Assembly: GCA_017444615.1 (NCBI GenBank)
Contig: JAFSWF010000043.1
Span: 1-64,000, forward strand
Source: Paludibacteraceae bacterium
GTDB taxonomy: Bacteria > Bacteroidota > Bacteroidia > Bacteroidales > Paludibacteraceae
Length of the DNA: 64,000 nt
Direction of reading: 5' to 3'
Shown: piece by piece, positions 32,716 through 43,124 of the stretch
Numbering within the stretch: position 1 is the first letter of the stretch
How the letters are laid out: the number at the start of each line of letters is the position of its first letter
Notes under the pieces: model-generated
What the model was told of the DNA's origin: nothing
Databases searched by the model: none
What the model saw: only the letters and a program-made list of their open reading frames with translations
Translations under genes and position numbers: made by a program

Positions 32716-33119
32716 CCATTTTCACGCGCATTATCAAAGGTGACATCCCGAGTTACAAAGTAGCGGAGGATGATAAGAACTATGCGTTCTTGGATATCAA
32801 CCCTATCGTTAAGGGTCATACCTTAGTTGTTCCCAAACTGGCTGAGCCGGAGGCGGATTATATCTTTGATCTGACGGATGAGCAATTGCAGAGCCTTATG
32901 ACTTTTGCCAAGAAAGTGGCACGTGGTATCAAAGCCGCAACGGGTTGCAAACGCGTAGGCGTAGCGGTACTGGGCATGGAGGTGAACCATGTGCATGTGC
33001 ATCTGGTGCCGATGAATTCGGAGAAAGATATGCTCTTCACCAACCCTAAACTGTCGTTGCCCGCAGAGGAAATGGCTTTTATTGCTAATTCGATCGCAGA
33101 AGCGGTAGAAAAACAATAA
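32712..33119 (+). CDS. HIT-family nucleotide hydrolase
   Basis: 135 aa histidine-triad protein: N-terminal TIFTRIIKGDIPSYKV, FLDINPIVKGHTLVVPK, and the HxHxH triad in MEVNHVHVHLVP (residues about 94-103). Members hydrolyse AMP-linked phosphoramidates or dinucleoside polyphosphates. ATGA overlap with greA, a pairing usual in Bacteroidales. Confidence 0.93.
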   Translation: MTIFTRIIKGDIPSYKVAEDDKNYAFLDINPIVKGHTLVVPKLAEPEADYIFDLTDEQLQSLMTFAKKVARGIKAATGCKRVGVAVLGMEVNHVHVHLVPMNSEKDMLFTNPKLSLPAEEMAFIANSIAEAVEKQ

Positions 33120-33152
33120 TTTTTACTAACCCACTAAACACAAATCAATCCT

Positions 33153-33512
33153 ATGACAAAAGAGACATTGGCTGCTACCCTTAATGTAGCGTACGGCGTA
33201 GCTGTTGTGGACGGTTTCCACGAGGACGAGAAAACTATTTTAGCCAAAGAGTTGGCAAGTTACAAACTGTCTGACGAAGACGCTAAAGCAGTATTGGCGC
33301 TGTATAATGAGATGCCGGTGCTCCAAGCCATCAACATCATCGCCGGTGCAGACGAGGATGTCCGCAAAGAAGCACACGCGTTGATCGTGTTCACGTGCAT
33401 TGCTGATGGTGAGGCTTCTGAGAAAGAGTTAGGTGCTTACAACCTAGTGAAAGCACTCTGCAACCTGCCGGCTGTAGATGTAGATGAGGCGCGTCAGATT
33501 CTTGGTTTCTAA
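33153..33512 (+). CDS. TerB-like small acidic protein
   Basis: 119 aa, all-helical by composition. Two similar segments, VVDGFHEDEKTIL (about 20-32) and CIADGEASEKELGAY (about 83-97), match the internal DGxxxxxE repeats of TerB-type tellurite-resistance domains. TerB-like domains bind divalent metals near membranes in stress systems. No other ter gene lies nearby, so a direct role in tellurite resistance should not be assumed. It lies 33 bp after the HIT gene. Confidence 0.6.
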   Translation: MTKETLAATLNVAYGVAVVDGFHEDEKTILAKELASYKLSDEDAKAVLALYNEMPVLQAINIIAGADEDVRKEAHALIVFTCIADGEASEKELGAYNLVKALCNLPAVDVDEARQILGF

Positions 33513-33516
33513 GCCT

Positions 33517-34428
33517 TTACTTGCACATCGCAGCAGCCGTTAAGGCAGCCAAGCGTGCATTATTGAGAACCAATTGAATATTTGCCGCAAGGCTATTACC
33601 GCCGGTCAGATCTTTGACCTTGGCTAACAAGAAAGGTGTACATTGTTTACCGTGTACGCCTTTTTTGTCGGCTTCTGCCAAGGCCTGTTCGATGGCGGCA
33701 TTAATCACATCCGCATCCATGGAGAACTGTTCCGGTATAGGATTCGTGACTAACATACCACCCTTCAGTCCACACTCTAATTTAGCCTTGAAAGCCGCAG
33801 CCAATTCTTCGGGCGTGTCAATGCGATAGTCCACGCCAAAGCCGCTACGACGGGTATAGAAAGCCGGAAGCTCATCGGTCTGATAGCCGATAACCGGCAC
33901 ACCTTTGGTCTCGAGGTACTCTAAAGTCAGTCCCAGATCGAGGATGGACTTGGCACCGGCACAAATGACCATCACCGGTGTTTGTGCCAACTCCTCGAGG
34001 TCCGCCGATATATCGAAGGTCTGCTGTGCGCCTCGGTGCACGCCGCCTATGCCGCCCGTAGCGAACACGCGTATTCCTGCCATGGCAGCGATGATCATGG
34101 TCGTAGTGACGGTAGTAGCGCCATCTTCGCCGCGCGCCAAGAGAACCGGCAGGTCACGTCGCGAAGCTTTGGTCACTTCCTGTCCCTTGCGGCCGAGGTA
34201 CTCAATCTCTTCGGGCGTACAACCCGCTTTTAGTTTGCCGCCGATGATAGCGATGGTAGCCGGCACTGCACCATTATCGCGAATCGTTTGTTCAACGCGC
34301 AGGGCCGTTTCTACATTTTGCGGATAAGGCATACCATGACTAATAATAGTTGATTCGAGGGCTACTACGGGTTTACCGGCGTTCAGCGCCTCTTGCACTT
34401 CGGGGGAGATAGAAAGATATTTATTCAT
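33517..34428 (-). CDS. psuG: Pseudouridine-5'-phosphate glycosidase
   Basis: 303 aa. [16 protein letters not shown] near the N-terminus, [29 protein letters not shown] and [10 protein letters not shown] are PsuG signature blocks. It splits pseudouridine 5'-phosphate into uracil and ribose 5-phosphate. The start overlaps the kinase stop as ATGA, giving a two-gene pseudouridine catabolic operon. A ribosylpyrimidine transporter is not adjacent. Confidence 0.95.
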   Translation of the reverse strand: MNKYLSISPEVQEALNAGKPVVALESTIISHGMPYPQNVETALRVEQTIRDNGAVPATIAIIGGKLKAGCTPEEIEYLGRKGQEVTKASRRDLPVLLARGEDGATTVTTTMIIAAMAGIRVFATGGIGGVHRGAQQTFDISADLEELAQTPVMVICAGAKSILDLGLTLEYLETKGVPVIGYQTDELPAFYTRRSGFGVDYRIDTPEELAAAFKAKLECGLKGGMLVTNPIPEQFSMDADVINAAIEQALAEADKKGVHGKQCTPFLLAKVKDLTGGNSLAANIQLVLNNARLAALTAAAMCK

Positions 34429-35321
34429 AACAAAATATTCGCGATGTTTTGGTTGACGGCTTTGGGGCTCATCAGGGCTGCCCGTGCGGCCATTAGGCCA
34501 TAATGGGCTGTTTTAGGAAATTCTATACCTTTGGTAAGGGCGAACACTACTCCGGCGAGGAAGGCATCACCTGCACCGGTGGTATTAACGATCTCTACCG
34601 GTAGCGCGGGGAAGAGCCATTCTTCGGCGGCATTGCGGCAATAGACACCTTCGGCGCCTAAGGTAATATACACATGCGCCACGCCAAGATTGAGAAGTTG
34701 TTGCGCCGCCTCTCCGTAAGTGGTTGTTTCAGTTACCGCCAAGGCTTCTTTGATGTTCAGTTTGAGAGTATGGAGGTACGGCAGTTTGGCTTTGCGAAGG
34801 GCATTGACAATGCGGTGCGCCTTGGTCGAACTGACGCCATCAATGAGAACCGGTGCTGTACTTTGTTCCATGAGGTAACGGATAGCGTCTTCTGTGATGT
34901 TCGTGTCCGCTACAATATAATCAGCTTGGTTGATATCACCGATTCGTTTAGCGAGCCACTCGGGCGTGATACAACGGATAGCTTCTGTATCTGCCACGGC
35001 AGCAATCATCTCACCGCCGTGGTTATTGATACAGAGGTAAAGGCCTGTGCGCTGGTCCGATTTGCGTTCGCTCAGCCGCACATCAATGCCTTGCTGGAGG
35101 CAGTAGTCGTATAACAAGCCTCCGAACAAGTCTCCGCCGAAGATTGTAGCCAACTGCACCTCGGCGCCAAGGAGCGTCAGGTTATGGGCTATATTACGCG
35201 CCACACCTCCGTATCCCACATCAATATGTCCGGGATTAGAGTCTTGCGCGATAAAGGCGTCCGTCAACGCGGCTGACAGGTCCACATTGGCTCCGCCTAT
35301 CACAGAAATACGTGCACTCAT
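34425..35321 (-). CDS. psuK: PfkB-family kinase, probable pseudouridine kinase
   Basis: 298 aa from [17 protein letters not shown]; an ATG 15 bp earlier is possible. PfkB motifs: [18 protein letters not shown] (signature 1) and [16 protein letters not shown] (signature 2, catalytic Asp). Coupling with psuG makes pseudouridine the likely substrate. Upstream lies a heptad repeat (35331-35360). Confidence 0.88.
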   Translation of the reverse strand: MSARISVIGGANVDLSAALTDAFIAQDSNPGHIDVGYGGVARNIAHNLTLLGAEVQLATIFGGDLFGGLLYDYCLQQGIDVRLSERKSDQRTGLYLCINNHGGEMIAAVADTEAIRCITPEWLAKRIGDINQADYIVADTNITEDAIRYLMEQSTAPVLIDGVSSTKAHRIVNALRKAKLPYLHTLKLNIKEALAVTETTTYGEAAQQLLNLGVAHVYITLGAEGVYCRNAAEEWLFPALPVEIVNTTGAGDAFLAGVVFALTKGIEFPKTAHYGLMAARAALMSPKAVNQNIANILL

Positions 35322-35330
35322 GGTCTCATC

Positions 35331-35360
35331 TCTCAACTCTAAACGCTAAACGCTCAACTA
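35331..35360. repeat. Heptad tandem repeat between gpmI and psuK
   Basis: Units ACTCTAA, ACGCTAA, ACGCTCA, ACTAATC, period 7. The gpmI stop codon (35354-35356) lies inside it. Confidence 0.8.
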
Positions 35361-36886
35361 ATCAAACAGTGTCCCGTCATCTCTGCCGGTTGCTCTATGC
35401 CCATGATATGGCAGAGCGAAGGAGCGACGTCCGCGAGAATACCATCGGTTACATGTGCATCCTTATGGTCACGACTGATATAGATGAACGGAACAGGATT
35501 GAGACTATGCGCGGTATTGGGTGTACCATCGGGGTTGATGGCATTATCGCAGTTACCATGGTCGGCAATGAGGATGATCTCATAGCCATTCTCCAGCGCT
35601 GCTTCTATCACGCGGTGCGAGCACTCATCAATGCACTTAACCGCTTGCTCGATCGCCGGATAAACGCCTGTATGACCCACCATGTCGCCGTTGGCAAAGT
35701 TGAGGGTAATGTAATCAAATTTCTGCGTCTTAATCGCAGCCACCAGCGCTTCCGTCACTTCGGGAGCCGACATCTCCGGTTTCATGTCGTACGTAGGTAC
35801 TTTCGGACTGGGAATCAAGATACGTTCCTCACCCGGGTATTCGGCTTCGCGTCCGCCATTGAAGAAGAAGGTCACATGGGCAAATTTCTCCGTTTCGGCA
35901 ATACGCAGTTGCTTCAAGCCTAAGCGGCTCACTACCTCGCCCAGCGTGTTCTCCACGTTCTCTTTCGGGAAGAGAATATGCAGGCCTGTGAAGGACGAGT
36001 CATACGGTGTCATACAGCAGTAATGCAGACCCGGGATAGTATGCATGCCTTGCTCCGGCATGTCTTGTTGCGTAAGGACGATGGTAATCTCTTTAGCGCG
36101 ATCATTGCGGTAATTGAAGAAAATAACCACATCTCCTTCAGCTATCCGTCCGTCGCAGGTAGCGTTTACCAAGGGTTCCATGAACTCGTCCGTATCCTTA
36201 TGCTCCTCTGTGTGACGGTCGTAGCAACCTTGTACAGCGGCTACCATGTCCGTCTCTTGGCGACCGATACCGTTCACCAGTTGGTCATATGCCACTTTGA
36301 TACGCTCCCAGCGTTTATCACGATCCATCGCATAGAAACGACCGATGATAGAAGCGATATGCGCACCGTTGGCGTCACATACTTGCTGCAGGTCCGCTAT
36401 GAAACCTTTACCGCTACGCGGGTCTGTGTCACGGCCATCCATGAAACAATGCACGAAAGTCTTGTCGGCCACGCCGTACTCTTTGGCGATTTCTACCAGT
36501 TTGAACAGATGATCGAGGCTGGAGTGCACGCCACCAGTCGAACAGAGACCCATTAGGTGAAGTTTCTTACCGGCAGCTTGCGCGGCTTTGTAAGCGGCTA
36601 TAATCTCCGGGTTCTCCATAATGGAGTTATCGCGGATGGAGCGGTTAATCTTCACCAAGTCCTGATAAACTACGCGACCGGCGCCTATATTAAGGTGTCC
36701 CACCTCCGAGTTGCCCATTTGACCGTCAGGCAGACCAACGTTCTCTCCGCTGGCTTGCAGTTGCGAATGGGGATAAGTGGCTAACAAGGCATCCCAATGG
36801 GGAGTCGGGGTACAGCTGATGACATCGGCTTTGCTCTTATCGCCAATGCCCCAACCATCTAAAATCATCAATAATGCTTTACTCAT
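35354..36886 (-). CDS. gpmI: 2,3-bisphosphoglycerate-independent phosphoglycerate mutase
   Basis: 510 aa from [23 protein letters not shown] carries the phospho-acceptor serine, [12 protein letters not shown] and [10 protein letters not shown] carry the metal ligands. It interconverts 3- and 2-phosphoglycerate in glycolysis. Its promoter (36930-36961) is clear. The last codons and stop are in a heptad repeat. Confidence 0.96.
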   Translation of the reverse strand: MSKALLMILDGWGIGDKSKADVISCTPTPHWDALLATYPHSQLQASGENVGLPDGQMGNSEVGHLNIGAGRVVYQDLVKINRSIRDNSIMENPEIIAAYKAAQAAGKKLHLMGLCSTGGVHSSLDHLFKLVEIAKEYGVADKTFVHCFMDGRDTDPRSGKGFIADLQQVCDANGAHIASIIGRFYAMDRDKRWERIKVAYDQLVNGIGRQETDMVAAVQGCYDRHTEEHKDTDEFMEPLVNATCDGRIAEGDVVIFFNYRNDRAKEITIVLTQQDMPEQGMHTIPGLHYCCMTPYDSSFTGLHILFPKENVENTLGEVVSRLGLKQLRIAETEKFAHVTFFFNGGREAEYPGEERILIPSPKVPTYDMKPEMSAPEVTEALVAAIKTQKFDYITLNFANGDMVGHTGVYPAIEQAVKCIDECSHRVIEAALENGYEIILIADHGNCDNAINPDGTPNTAHSLNPVPFIYISRDHKDAHVTDGILADVAPSLCHIMGIEQPAEMTGHCLIS

Positions 36887-36929
36887 ACTATTTTGGTTTA
36901 AAAATTTCGTTCTTTTCAATTTTGCGCTG

Positions 36930-36961
36930 CAAAATTACTACAAATATTTGGAATATACAAG
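36930..36961 (-). promoter_or_regulatory. Promoter for gpmI
   Basis: Minus strand: TTG (36958-36960), 20 nt, TAATTTTG (36930-36937). The -7 box abuts the inverted repeat TTTTGC-GCT-GCAAAA (36920-36934). Confidence 0.82.
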
Positions 36962-37011
36962 ATTTTGGGCTATAAAAAGTAAATTTATTTATTTTTTATG
37001 GCCAAAAGCGA

Positions 37012-37048
37012 AAAAAACGGAACGCGGGACCTCACGGCTGCGCGTTCC
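37012..37048 (-). terminator. Terminator after the 133-aa gene
   Basis: Minus strand: GGAACGCG / CGCGTTCC 8-bp stem, 14-nt loop, then GTTTTTTTC. Confidence 0.85.
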
Positions 37049-37104
37049 TAACAAAATACATAAAAACCTTACGAAAATAACCTTTCGCAGGTGTGATTAA
37101 AAAG

Positions 37105-37131
37105 CCTTCAGCCGTCAGTTTTCAGCTTTCC
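37105..37131. repeat. Heptad tandem repeat at the end of the 133-aa gene
   Basis: Units CTTCAGC, CGTCAGT, TTTCAGC, TTTCCG. It encodes the last residues (KAEN) and stop of the gene. Related units at 2822-2852. Confidence 0.75.
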
Positions 37132-37516
37132 GACTTCTTCTGCGGATATAAATCACTCCGCAGGAAAGCATTGCCATCAGCATCAGCGGTAATACCGCAT
37201 CGCCGATGGGAGATTCATCGGATTGACCATAGTCACTCGGGTTATCGAACGCTCTTCGTGGTCCGGTAGGCTTACCTCCTGCCAACGGATTATAGCCATC
37301 CGTAGTGGTTGTAGCCGTACTATATGCCGTTGGGGAACCGACAGGCGTCACTTGCGGTGAATACGTACTGCCGGAAGCTGCAATCGTGGATGTCGTTCGC
37401 CAAGCTTGCTGGGGGTCGTCCGTGGCGTTCTGTGTTATCTGCGCGGTAATGGGTGCGCTCATCAAAAGCGCTACCATCACCCATACCTTTATGATTGTTT
37501 TATTGCTCATATTCAT
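37115..37516 (-). CDS. Small exported protein with PIGD-TM-Arg C-terminus
   Basis: 133 aa (an ATG two codons in is also possible). N-terminal signal peptide (about 1-26, ending ITAQ), a Ser/Thr-rich low-complexity middle (about 40-90), and a C-terminal tripartite signal: SPIGDAVLPLMLMAMLSCGV, then IYIRRRSRKAEN. A short motif, a TM helix and a basic tail is the layout of C-terminal membrane-anchor/sorting signals. Function unknown. It follows the 1839-aa secreted protein gene across a repeat-filled gap and precedes a terminator, so the two are probably one transcript. Confidence 0.7.
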   Translation of the reverse strand: MNMSNKTIIKVWVMVALLMSAPITAQITQNATDDPQQAWRTTSTIAASGSTYSPQVTPVGSPTAYSTATTTTDGYNPLAGGKPTGPRRAFDNPSDYGQSDESPIGDAVLPLMLMAMLSCGVIYIRRRSRKAEN

Positions 37517-37530
37517 TGTGTTTTTCCAGT

Positions 37531-37571
37531 TGGCCTAGTCGTTCTAGTCATTCTAGTTGTTCTAGTAATAT
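37531..37571. repeat. 9-bp tandem repeat (TCTAGTxxT units)
   Basis: Units GGCCTAGTC, GTTCTAGTC, ATTCTAGTT, GTTCTAGTA, period 9, between the adhesin and the 133-aa gene. Units of the same TAG-centred kind are at 44157-44199. Confidence 0.82.
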
Positions 37572-37574
37572 AGA

Positions 37575-40500
37575 TTATTTCACTCTCGCGCCGCGCGCAT
37601 TATAAACTACACCATCTTTGACCAGATAGAGCACGCCATCGCTCAGCACTTTGCGTGCCCCGCTCTTTTCTAATCGCTCATCACTAATCGTCTCCACATC
37701 GGTTGGCATATTTGCACTTGGCGAGATCTCCAGCGCAAAACGATCGCTGTACGTACCCGTAGTGAGCGAGACGCTATAATCGGTTAAGCCTAAGTTCGTC
37801 CGTTCGTTGGTGGCCTTATCTACAAGAACGACACCTACGCCATCTGTGCCTTCGGGGATAGAGAAGGTGTAATCGCCATCGGCAACAATCTTCACACCCA
37901 CCGGCACAACGGTTGTCTGTTCGCTGAAGGAGAGGCTGTTACCGGCTACCGGTAGCGAGTCAGAGGTGAGTGTCCAGATGTTCGCTTGATTCTTGTTGGT
38001 CTCTTTGCACAAGTCCTGATTGAACTCAAAAGCGTTCGTCACCTCTTCGTCTTCGGTCAGTCGGAGCAACGCGTGGTCGGCTTCTGTCTCGCCTTGCAGA
38101 AGACTCAACGACAGGTTGTAATCCGCTTGTTTCTTCGCCCTCCGCGCAGCAATTGAAGCAACCGTCGGTGTGTTAACACTCGACCAATAAATCGTTGTAC
38201 CACTATATTGTACAAGGTACGAATACATCGGTTTGAAATCAAAGTTTGCAGAAGTAATAGCTGTTAAGAAATTATCACTCGCATCCCACTCATATAAGAA
38301 GGGCACATCACCCGTATTCCATGCGATAGTTGTTCCTCCGCTTGTTTCCGCCAAAGTCCCGTCAAAGTTCGCGAAGCTCGGCACACCAATACAATGCCAG
38401 TAACTATCTGCGACTCTTCGGTCTTTATTCACATCAGCCACAGATTTATCGGTACGACGATCTATCGTACATTCATATCCCGTCTGATTAATCGTTACCG
38501 TTTTGCTGGTTGCAGTAATTCCACTCACTTCACTCTTGGATGGGAAGTATATATACACATCTTCGACGCCATTGTTCCAAACGGACGAACTCTCTGTCAT
38601 CTCATCCAAATCGAGCGCCAGCACATATCCTTCGTTGGCATTAAGGGTAAAACTGCTACGTTGGGAAGGTAATACATATTTCCAGTTGGGATCTGAATCT
38701 ACCCAGAAACCATTCTCTGCACGACCCTTACCATCGTAATATTGAATAATCCAGTGCGTGCCGTAGGTTCCAAAACCGAACACATCACTCAGTTTGACAT
38801 CAAACGGGAAGGATATCCAGAACAAGTCACGTTCGTATCGGGTAGCACCTGTAGAGGCGTGACCTGATTCTTTTGCTTTTCCATTCACGGTGTATTTATT
38901 GAACTTCATTGCGCCATAGACGGTCTTGACGCTTGAGAGTGAACCGCCATTGAAGCTGATTTGCTGTGCATTCTCTTGATGTTCGCGAATGATCATCAAG
39001 TCAGCGTCAATCTCCAAATCGGTATTTATCGTACCTTCAGGGATAAACGCTTTGATAAGACGGTTAGTCTTGAAATCATATACAACACGTATCTTATATT
39101 TATCCGTTCCCGAACCACCGAGTAGTTCTACCGTATTTTCGTTAGTACGAGCACCTGCTGAGCCGTAGAAGTATTGCGTCTGGCTGGCAAAATCAGCCGT
39201 CAACTTAATACGTGCACCGGGTTGAGCTTTTACAGTCGTTTCATAAATCCAGTTTTGATCATCGGTGAAGTTGATTTCATTCGCGTTCAAATCCTCAATA
39301 GCTAGTGCATTACCATCCTCATCAAACATCTTTGCATCGCCTTCGAGCACGAGGAATCGGTCGCTGACGATAGATGAACCGCTCAAGTACGCACGGCTGA
39401 TTGCATTGTTTTCATGATTCCACATAAAGCGGATATTCGCTTCTACGCCTATCCATTCATCCACATAAGAATCGCTGACAAACGTATCGGTAATACACTC
39501 GCTGTAGTCATTGGCTATACAGAACTTGATATTCGTTCCGTTATTCACATGTCGCATGAAATAATGCGAAAAACCATAGCCTTGATTCTTCGAATACTCC
39601 GAATAGGTCATAGTGTTCGAGCCCGAAGTCTTGTAGTTCGTCCAACCACCATCCGAAGCATCTGTACGAACATAGAAATTACCATCATATCCGCCTAAGT
39701 ACGATGCGGTTGCAACTTTGCTTGAGTTTTGCTCTACTTTGAAGTTATAGATACCCACGGCTGTAATAGAAGAGATATCAAGGTTGCTTCCTTGTTTTGT
39801 CCAAGTCTGTGCACCGGTTTCTCCGTCAATAGCCGTACATTTCTGCAATTCCACAGAGGGAGATGAACCATAAGCCACAAAGAACGAAACGATGTCTTCG
39901 GTACTTGCTTTCGCCTTGATTACACGCGACGGGTGATACCAACTGACTGTGTGTGCATCGCCAGACCAAGTAGCCAAATCTTTGTAAACCAACCTCCAGT
40001 CTCCCTCGCTGACAGGGTAAACGACATCCACTACCGGACGACCGGTTCCAAAGGAAACGGTGAATTCATATTCGCCGAGCGCTTCAGTATGAATCTCGCA
40101 TCGCTGACCGTTCTCGCTCGCATCTTCGGTCGAGAAGAACCATGGTAGAGAGGTTGTTGTAGAGTATATTTGACCCTTATTGGTATACCACAGGTCATTG
40201 GTGTTCTTTTGATACTCTTTATGCAGCATAAAGCCGTAGGAGTAGTCCGCACTGGTGAAATTAACCTTTGCTTTAAATTCAAATCCACCTGCCACATCAG
40301 CAACTAATTCCACAGGTGTACCTGCAACGGCACTACCACCCGAACCAGTCACATAGGTATTGGCATAAATTGTATAACCGGAACTTGTCGAATTGTATTT
40401 CATCCAGCAACCGGTTCTATAGAATGTACCACCATTACGTGTCTCGGTGTCTCCGTTATACGGAATGAACATCGTCGCCTTCGGGTCAAAGTCCATTCGC

Positions 40501-43094
40501 CCGGTAAACTCACCACCATTAAAGGCTTGCATATCGCCTGTGTGAGTCGTTGTAGCCTTACTGTTAAAGTCCACGTTGTTAAATGCTATACCATTTGCCC
40601 ATGAAGCATAGTTGCTGGTTGTATAGGTTGATGGTATTTCGCAATAGAAAATATCGGATGTGCCGAGTTGTGTCATCTGATAATATGGCTTTGTGTTATT
40701 ACCCGGAGCATCATCATAATTGCCGGAGCCGTTAAAATACGCATCAAACGTCACATATACGTTCTCCCAGCCGAGGTTGTTTTTGAAGTAAACGGTTGGA
40801 ACGGCGGTGTAGTTAGCTACAACCGTTGTAGCTCCGGTTGTTTTAACCCACGTAGATGCTTCGCCGGAATTGCCGAACGTAGCATATGAGGTAGTAACCT
40901 CCGTCCATCCGGAAAATGAGTAACCCAATATCTCCGGTGCAGTAATGGTCGGAGCCAAAGATGTCGCCGAAGCGGTTACTGATGTGCTGGGATAGAGCAC
41001 GTCCGAACCACATTTGAATTGTACATTGACCGTATAGGTATCTTCGAACCGCGCATAGAGTGTGTGGTTGCTGGCTGTGCTAACAATCGTCTCTGCCGTC
41101 ACGCGTGTTCCCTCAACCGGAGAATCGCTTGCTGTCGTGTACCATCCCACGAATCCTTTGGCGGCCTTAGTTGCTGTTGGCAATGTGCCATAAGCCGAAG
41201 CATAAGTCACGGACTTCGTTACAACGCCTTCAGTATTAGTTGCTCCGTTCAAGTCACCGATAGAACCATTATTGGTGGAATAATCAAACGTCACGGTGTA
41301 GTTGTTTGGAGTGTAGCGCGAATAAACGGTTGCATCGGCAGCAATGGAATTCAAAACATTGTCGCTGGCTCCCATGGTACTAACCACAGAACCGCCTTCG
41401 TCTTTTGTGGTGTACCAGTTAGAGAAGGTATACCCGCTTGAGGCTGTCTGAGTAAAGGTGATATTCTCACTGGCTGCCACATAGTCACCGGAAGAGATGC
41501 TTCCTGTAGTACTACCGCTGGCGCTAATTGAAGCGCCACCTGTTCCCTTGCCAAAAGTCACTTTATACGAAGTCGGGTAACCGATGGTAATCTGGTTACT
41601 CGATACATTCCACGTAAAGCGGTACGTACCTGCCGCTGCCGTCTTGAACGTTTGGTTGCTTCCGGCATCATTGGCAAGCGTTACTGCCGTACCCTTATTG
41701 GTATAGATGATTTTCGTGACCGCCCCTGTATTATTGCCCCAATATTTATTGGTAGAAGCGTTAAACACCTTGAATTCAAAGTCCGTATTGGCTGGTAGTG
41801 ATACCTCTACATAACCCGAAGTCATCGCACCTGCCGAAGTTGTGATATTGGTAATCTGGTTTGCACTGGTACTCCAATCTCCTAAAGCATCCGGAGAACT
41901 TTCGTTACCACCTGCAATGCGCCAAATCGGAGCGAAGTTAGCCGTTACCGTTGCCGTGGAAGTCAAGCCGTTAATCTTACCCGTAGTCGCGGACGTTGAG
42001 TTGGTTAGCGTTCCTGCCGTAGTTGTCCAATTCACGAAATAATAACCTGGATTGGCTGTAGCCGTTGGTAGGTCAGCCAAGGTCGCTATATGTCCTGTTA
42101 CACTCGTACTTGCTACCGAACCATTGGCTCCGGAAGACACAGTGACCGTATAATTGTTTTCAGACCAGTGCGGATAAAGGGTTACATCGGTGTAGCCACC
42201 GGTGTAGGTTGCACCAAGGTTATAAACCTTATCTCCTCCATCAGAAGTCGTCCAACCATCTTGTGTGTAACCGGCTTTAGTAAACGTGCTTGACGACAAC
42301 GTACACGACGATCCATAAGTTGTTACTGCACTGGCAGTTACACTACCGCTTCCTCCCGTTCCCGCTGCATAAGATACTTGGTAAGGACAGTGGATGACCA
42401 TAGTGTTGTCGGTAGGAACGAAGGTAACAACGGCTACACCTGCATGAGTGGATTTGAATTTAATATCTCCACTATTGCTTGAAGTCTTTGTTCCGTTTGT
42501 TACGGTTACACCGCTCCAATCGCCAAACCAATAATTTCCACTGTGACCGCAAAATTTAAATGAGTATTCGATATTGGCAGTAAGTGACTTGGTGCTACAT
42601 TTAAAATATCCGTTTGTAGCGTCATAAGTAGTTGGGTTTTGCGTATTATCCCAATCACTTCCATTAGGAGAACATGTACCGGCAAGATAGTAAAGCGGAT
42701 GAATCATCAATTTATTCGTCGATGTATTGAAGAAGAAATAATACGACATATTACTATAGTTTGCCGTAAAGTCGCATGCAATATTTGTGTTATCACCTTC
42801 CGTTGTTGTTGGAGTATATTCAACACCGATAGTGACATTATTTTTCCCCGAATCTTTCCCATACCAAGTAGATCCTGTTTTAACTTTGAAGAGCGTCCAT
42901 TCTCCAGATGGAGTTAGATTCTTATACACCCAATTTGTAATACCGGACGAGACCATTTTATGCGTAGCGTCTTCTGTCCATGATCCATCCGGACCTAAGA
43001 TATAATAATCATCCGCCCAGAGTTGGCTTGTTAAACTTGCTATCAGTAGTCCAATTACTACTAATACTGTTTTTAATGAATTAATGTTTTTCAT
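37575..43094 (-). CDS. Very large secreted repeat protein (InlB B-repeat/adhesin-like)
   Basis: 1839 aa. Signal peptide (about 1-27, SQLWADD). Residues about 240-700 hold repeated beta-rich modules with YTVTV/YTVTFDYS, GSVTAS, GYTQDGWTT and TLYPHWSE motifs, which is the Listeria-Bacteroides (InlB B / Flg_new) repeat pattern. The rest is rich in Trp/Tyr/Ser/Thr and beta modules of carbohydrate-binding or adhesin type. The C-terminus (KVLSDGVLYLVKDGVVYNARGARVK region) resembles short C-terminal signals in Bacteroidetes secreted proteins and parallels the 230-aa protein at 59626. Probably cell-surface or released; binding partner unknown. Confidence 0.82.
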   Translation of the reverse strand: MKNINSLKTVLVVIGLLIASLTSQLWADDYYILGPDGSWTEDATHKMVSSGITNWVYKNLTPSGEWTLFKVKTGSTWYGKDSGKNNVTIGVEYTPTTTEGDNTNIACDFTANYSNMSYYFFFNTSTNKLMIHPLYYLAGTCSPNGSDWDNTQNPTTYDATNGYFKCSTKSLTANIEYSFKFCGHSGNYWFGDWSGVTVTNGTKTSSNSGDIKFKSTHAGVAVVTFVPTDNTMVIHCPYQVSYAAGTGGSGSVTASAVTTYGSSCTLSSSTFTKAGYTQDGWTTSDGGDKVYNLGATYTGGYTDVTLYPHWSENNYTVTVSSGANGSVASTSVTGHIATLADLPTATANPGYYFVNWTTTAGTLTNSTSATTGKINGLTSTATVTANFAPIWRIAGGNESSPDALGDWSTSANQITNITTSAGAMTSGYVEVSLPANTDFEFKVFNASTNKYWGNNTGAVTKIIYTNKGTAVTLANDAGSNQTFKTAAAGTYRFTWNVSSNQITIGYPTSYKVTFGKGTGGASISASGSTTGSISSGDYVAASENITFTQTASSGYTFSNWYTTKDEGGSVVSTMGASDNVLNSIAADATVYSRYTPNNYTVTFDYSTNNGSIGDLNGATNTEGVVTKSVTYASAYGTLPTATKAAKGFVGWYTTASDSPVEGTRVTAETIVSTASNHTLYARFEDTYTVNVQFKCGSDVLYPSTSVTASATSLAPTITAPEILGYSFSGWTEVTTSYATFGNSGEASTWVKTTGATTVVANYTAVPTVYFKNNLGWENVYVTFDAYFNGSGNYDDAPGNNTKPYYQMTQLGTSDIFYCEIPSTYTTSNYASWANGIAFNNVDFNSKATTTHTGDMQAFNGGEFTGRMDFDPKATMFIPYNGDTETRNGGTFYRTGCWMKYNSTSSGYTIYANTYVTGSGGSAVAGTPVELVADVAGGFEFKAKVNFTSADYSYGFMLHKEYQKNTNDLWYTNKGQIYSTTTSLPWFFSTEDASENGQRCEIHTEALGEYEFTVSFGTGRPVVDVVYPVSEGDWRLVYKDLATWSGDAHTVSWYHPSRVIKAKASTEDIVSFFVAYGSSPSVELQKCTAIDGETGAQTWTKQGSNLDISSITAVGIYNFKVEQNSSKVATASYLGGYDGNFYVRTDASDGGWTNYKTSGSNTMTYSEYSKNQGYGFSHYFMRHVNNGTNIKFCIANDYSECITDTFVSDSYVDEWIGVEANIRFMWNHENNAISRAYLSGSSIVSDRFLVLEGDAKMFDEDGNALAIEDLNANEINFTDDQNWIYETTVKAQPGARIKLTADFASQTQYFYGSAGARTNENTVELLGGSGTDKYKIRVVYDFKTNRLIKAFIPEGTINTDLEIDADLMIIREHQENAQQISFNGGSLSSVKTVYGAMKFNKYTVNGKAKESGHASTGATRYERDLFWISFPFDVKLSDVFGFGTYGTHWIIQYYDGKGRAENGFWVDSDPNWKYVLPSQRSSFTLNANEGYVLALDLDEMTESSSVWNNGVEDVYIYFPSKSEVSGITATSKTVTINQTGYECTIDRRTDKSVADVNKDRRVADSYWHCIGVPSFANFDGTLAETSGGTTIAWNTGDVPFLYEWDASDNFLTAITSANFDFKPMYSYLVQYSGTTIYWSSVNTPTVASIAARRAKKQADYNLSLSLLQGETEADHALLRLTEDEEVTNAFEFNQDLCKETNKNQANIWTLTSDSLPVAGNSLSFSEQTTVVPVGVKIVADGDYTFSIPEGTDGVGVVLVDKATNERTNLGLTDYSVSLTTGTYSDRFALEISPSANMPTDVETISDERLEKSGARKVLSDGVLYLVKDGVVYNARGARVK

Positions 43095-43124
43095 CGTATT
43101 TTTGTGATTATATTATTACGTAAT

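Noticed and set aside
33153..33512. Tellurite-resistance operon
   Set aside because: Only one TerB-like gene with no other ter genes; the pathway call is not supported.
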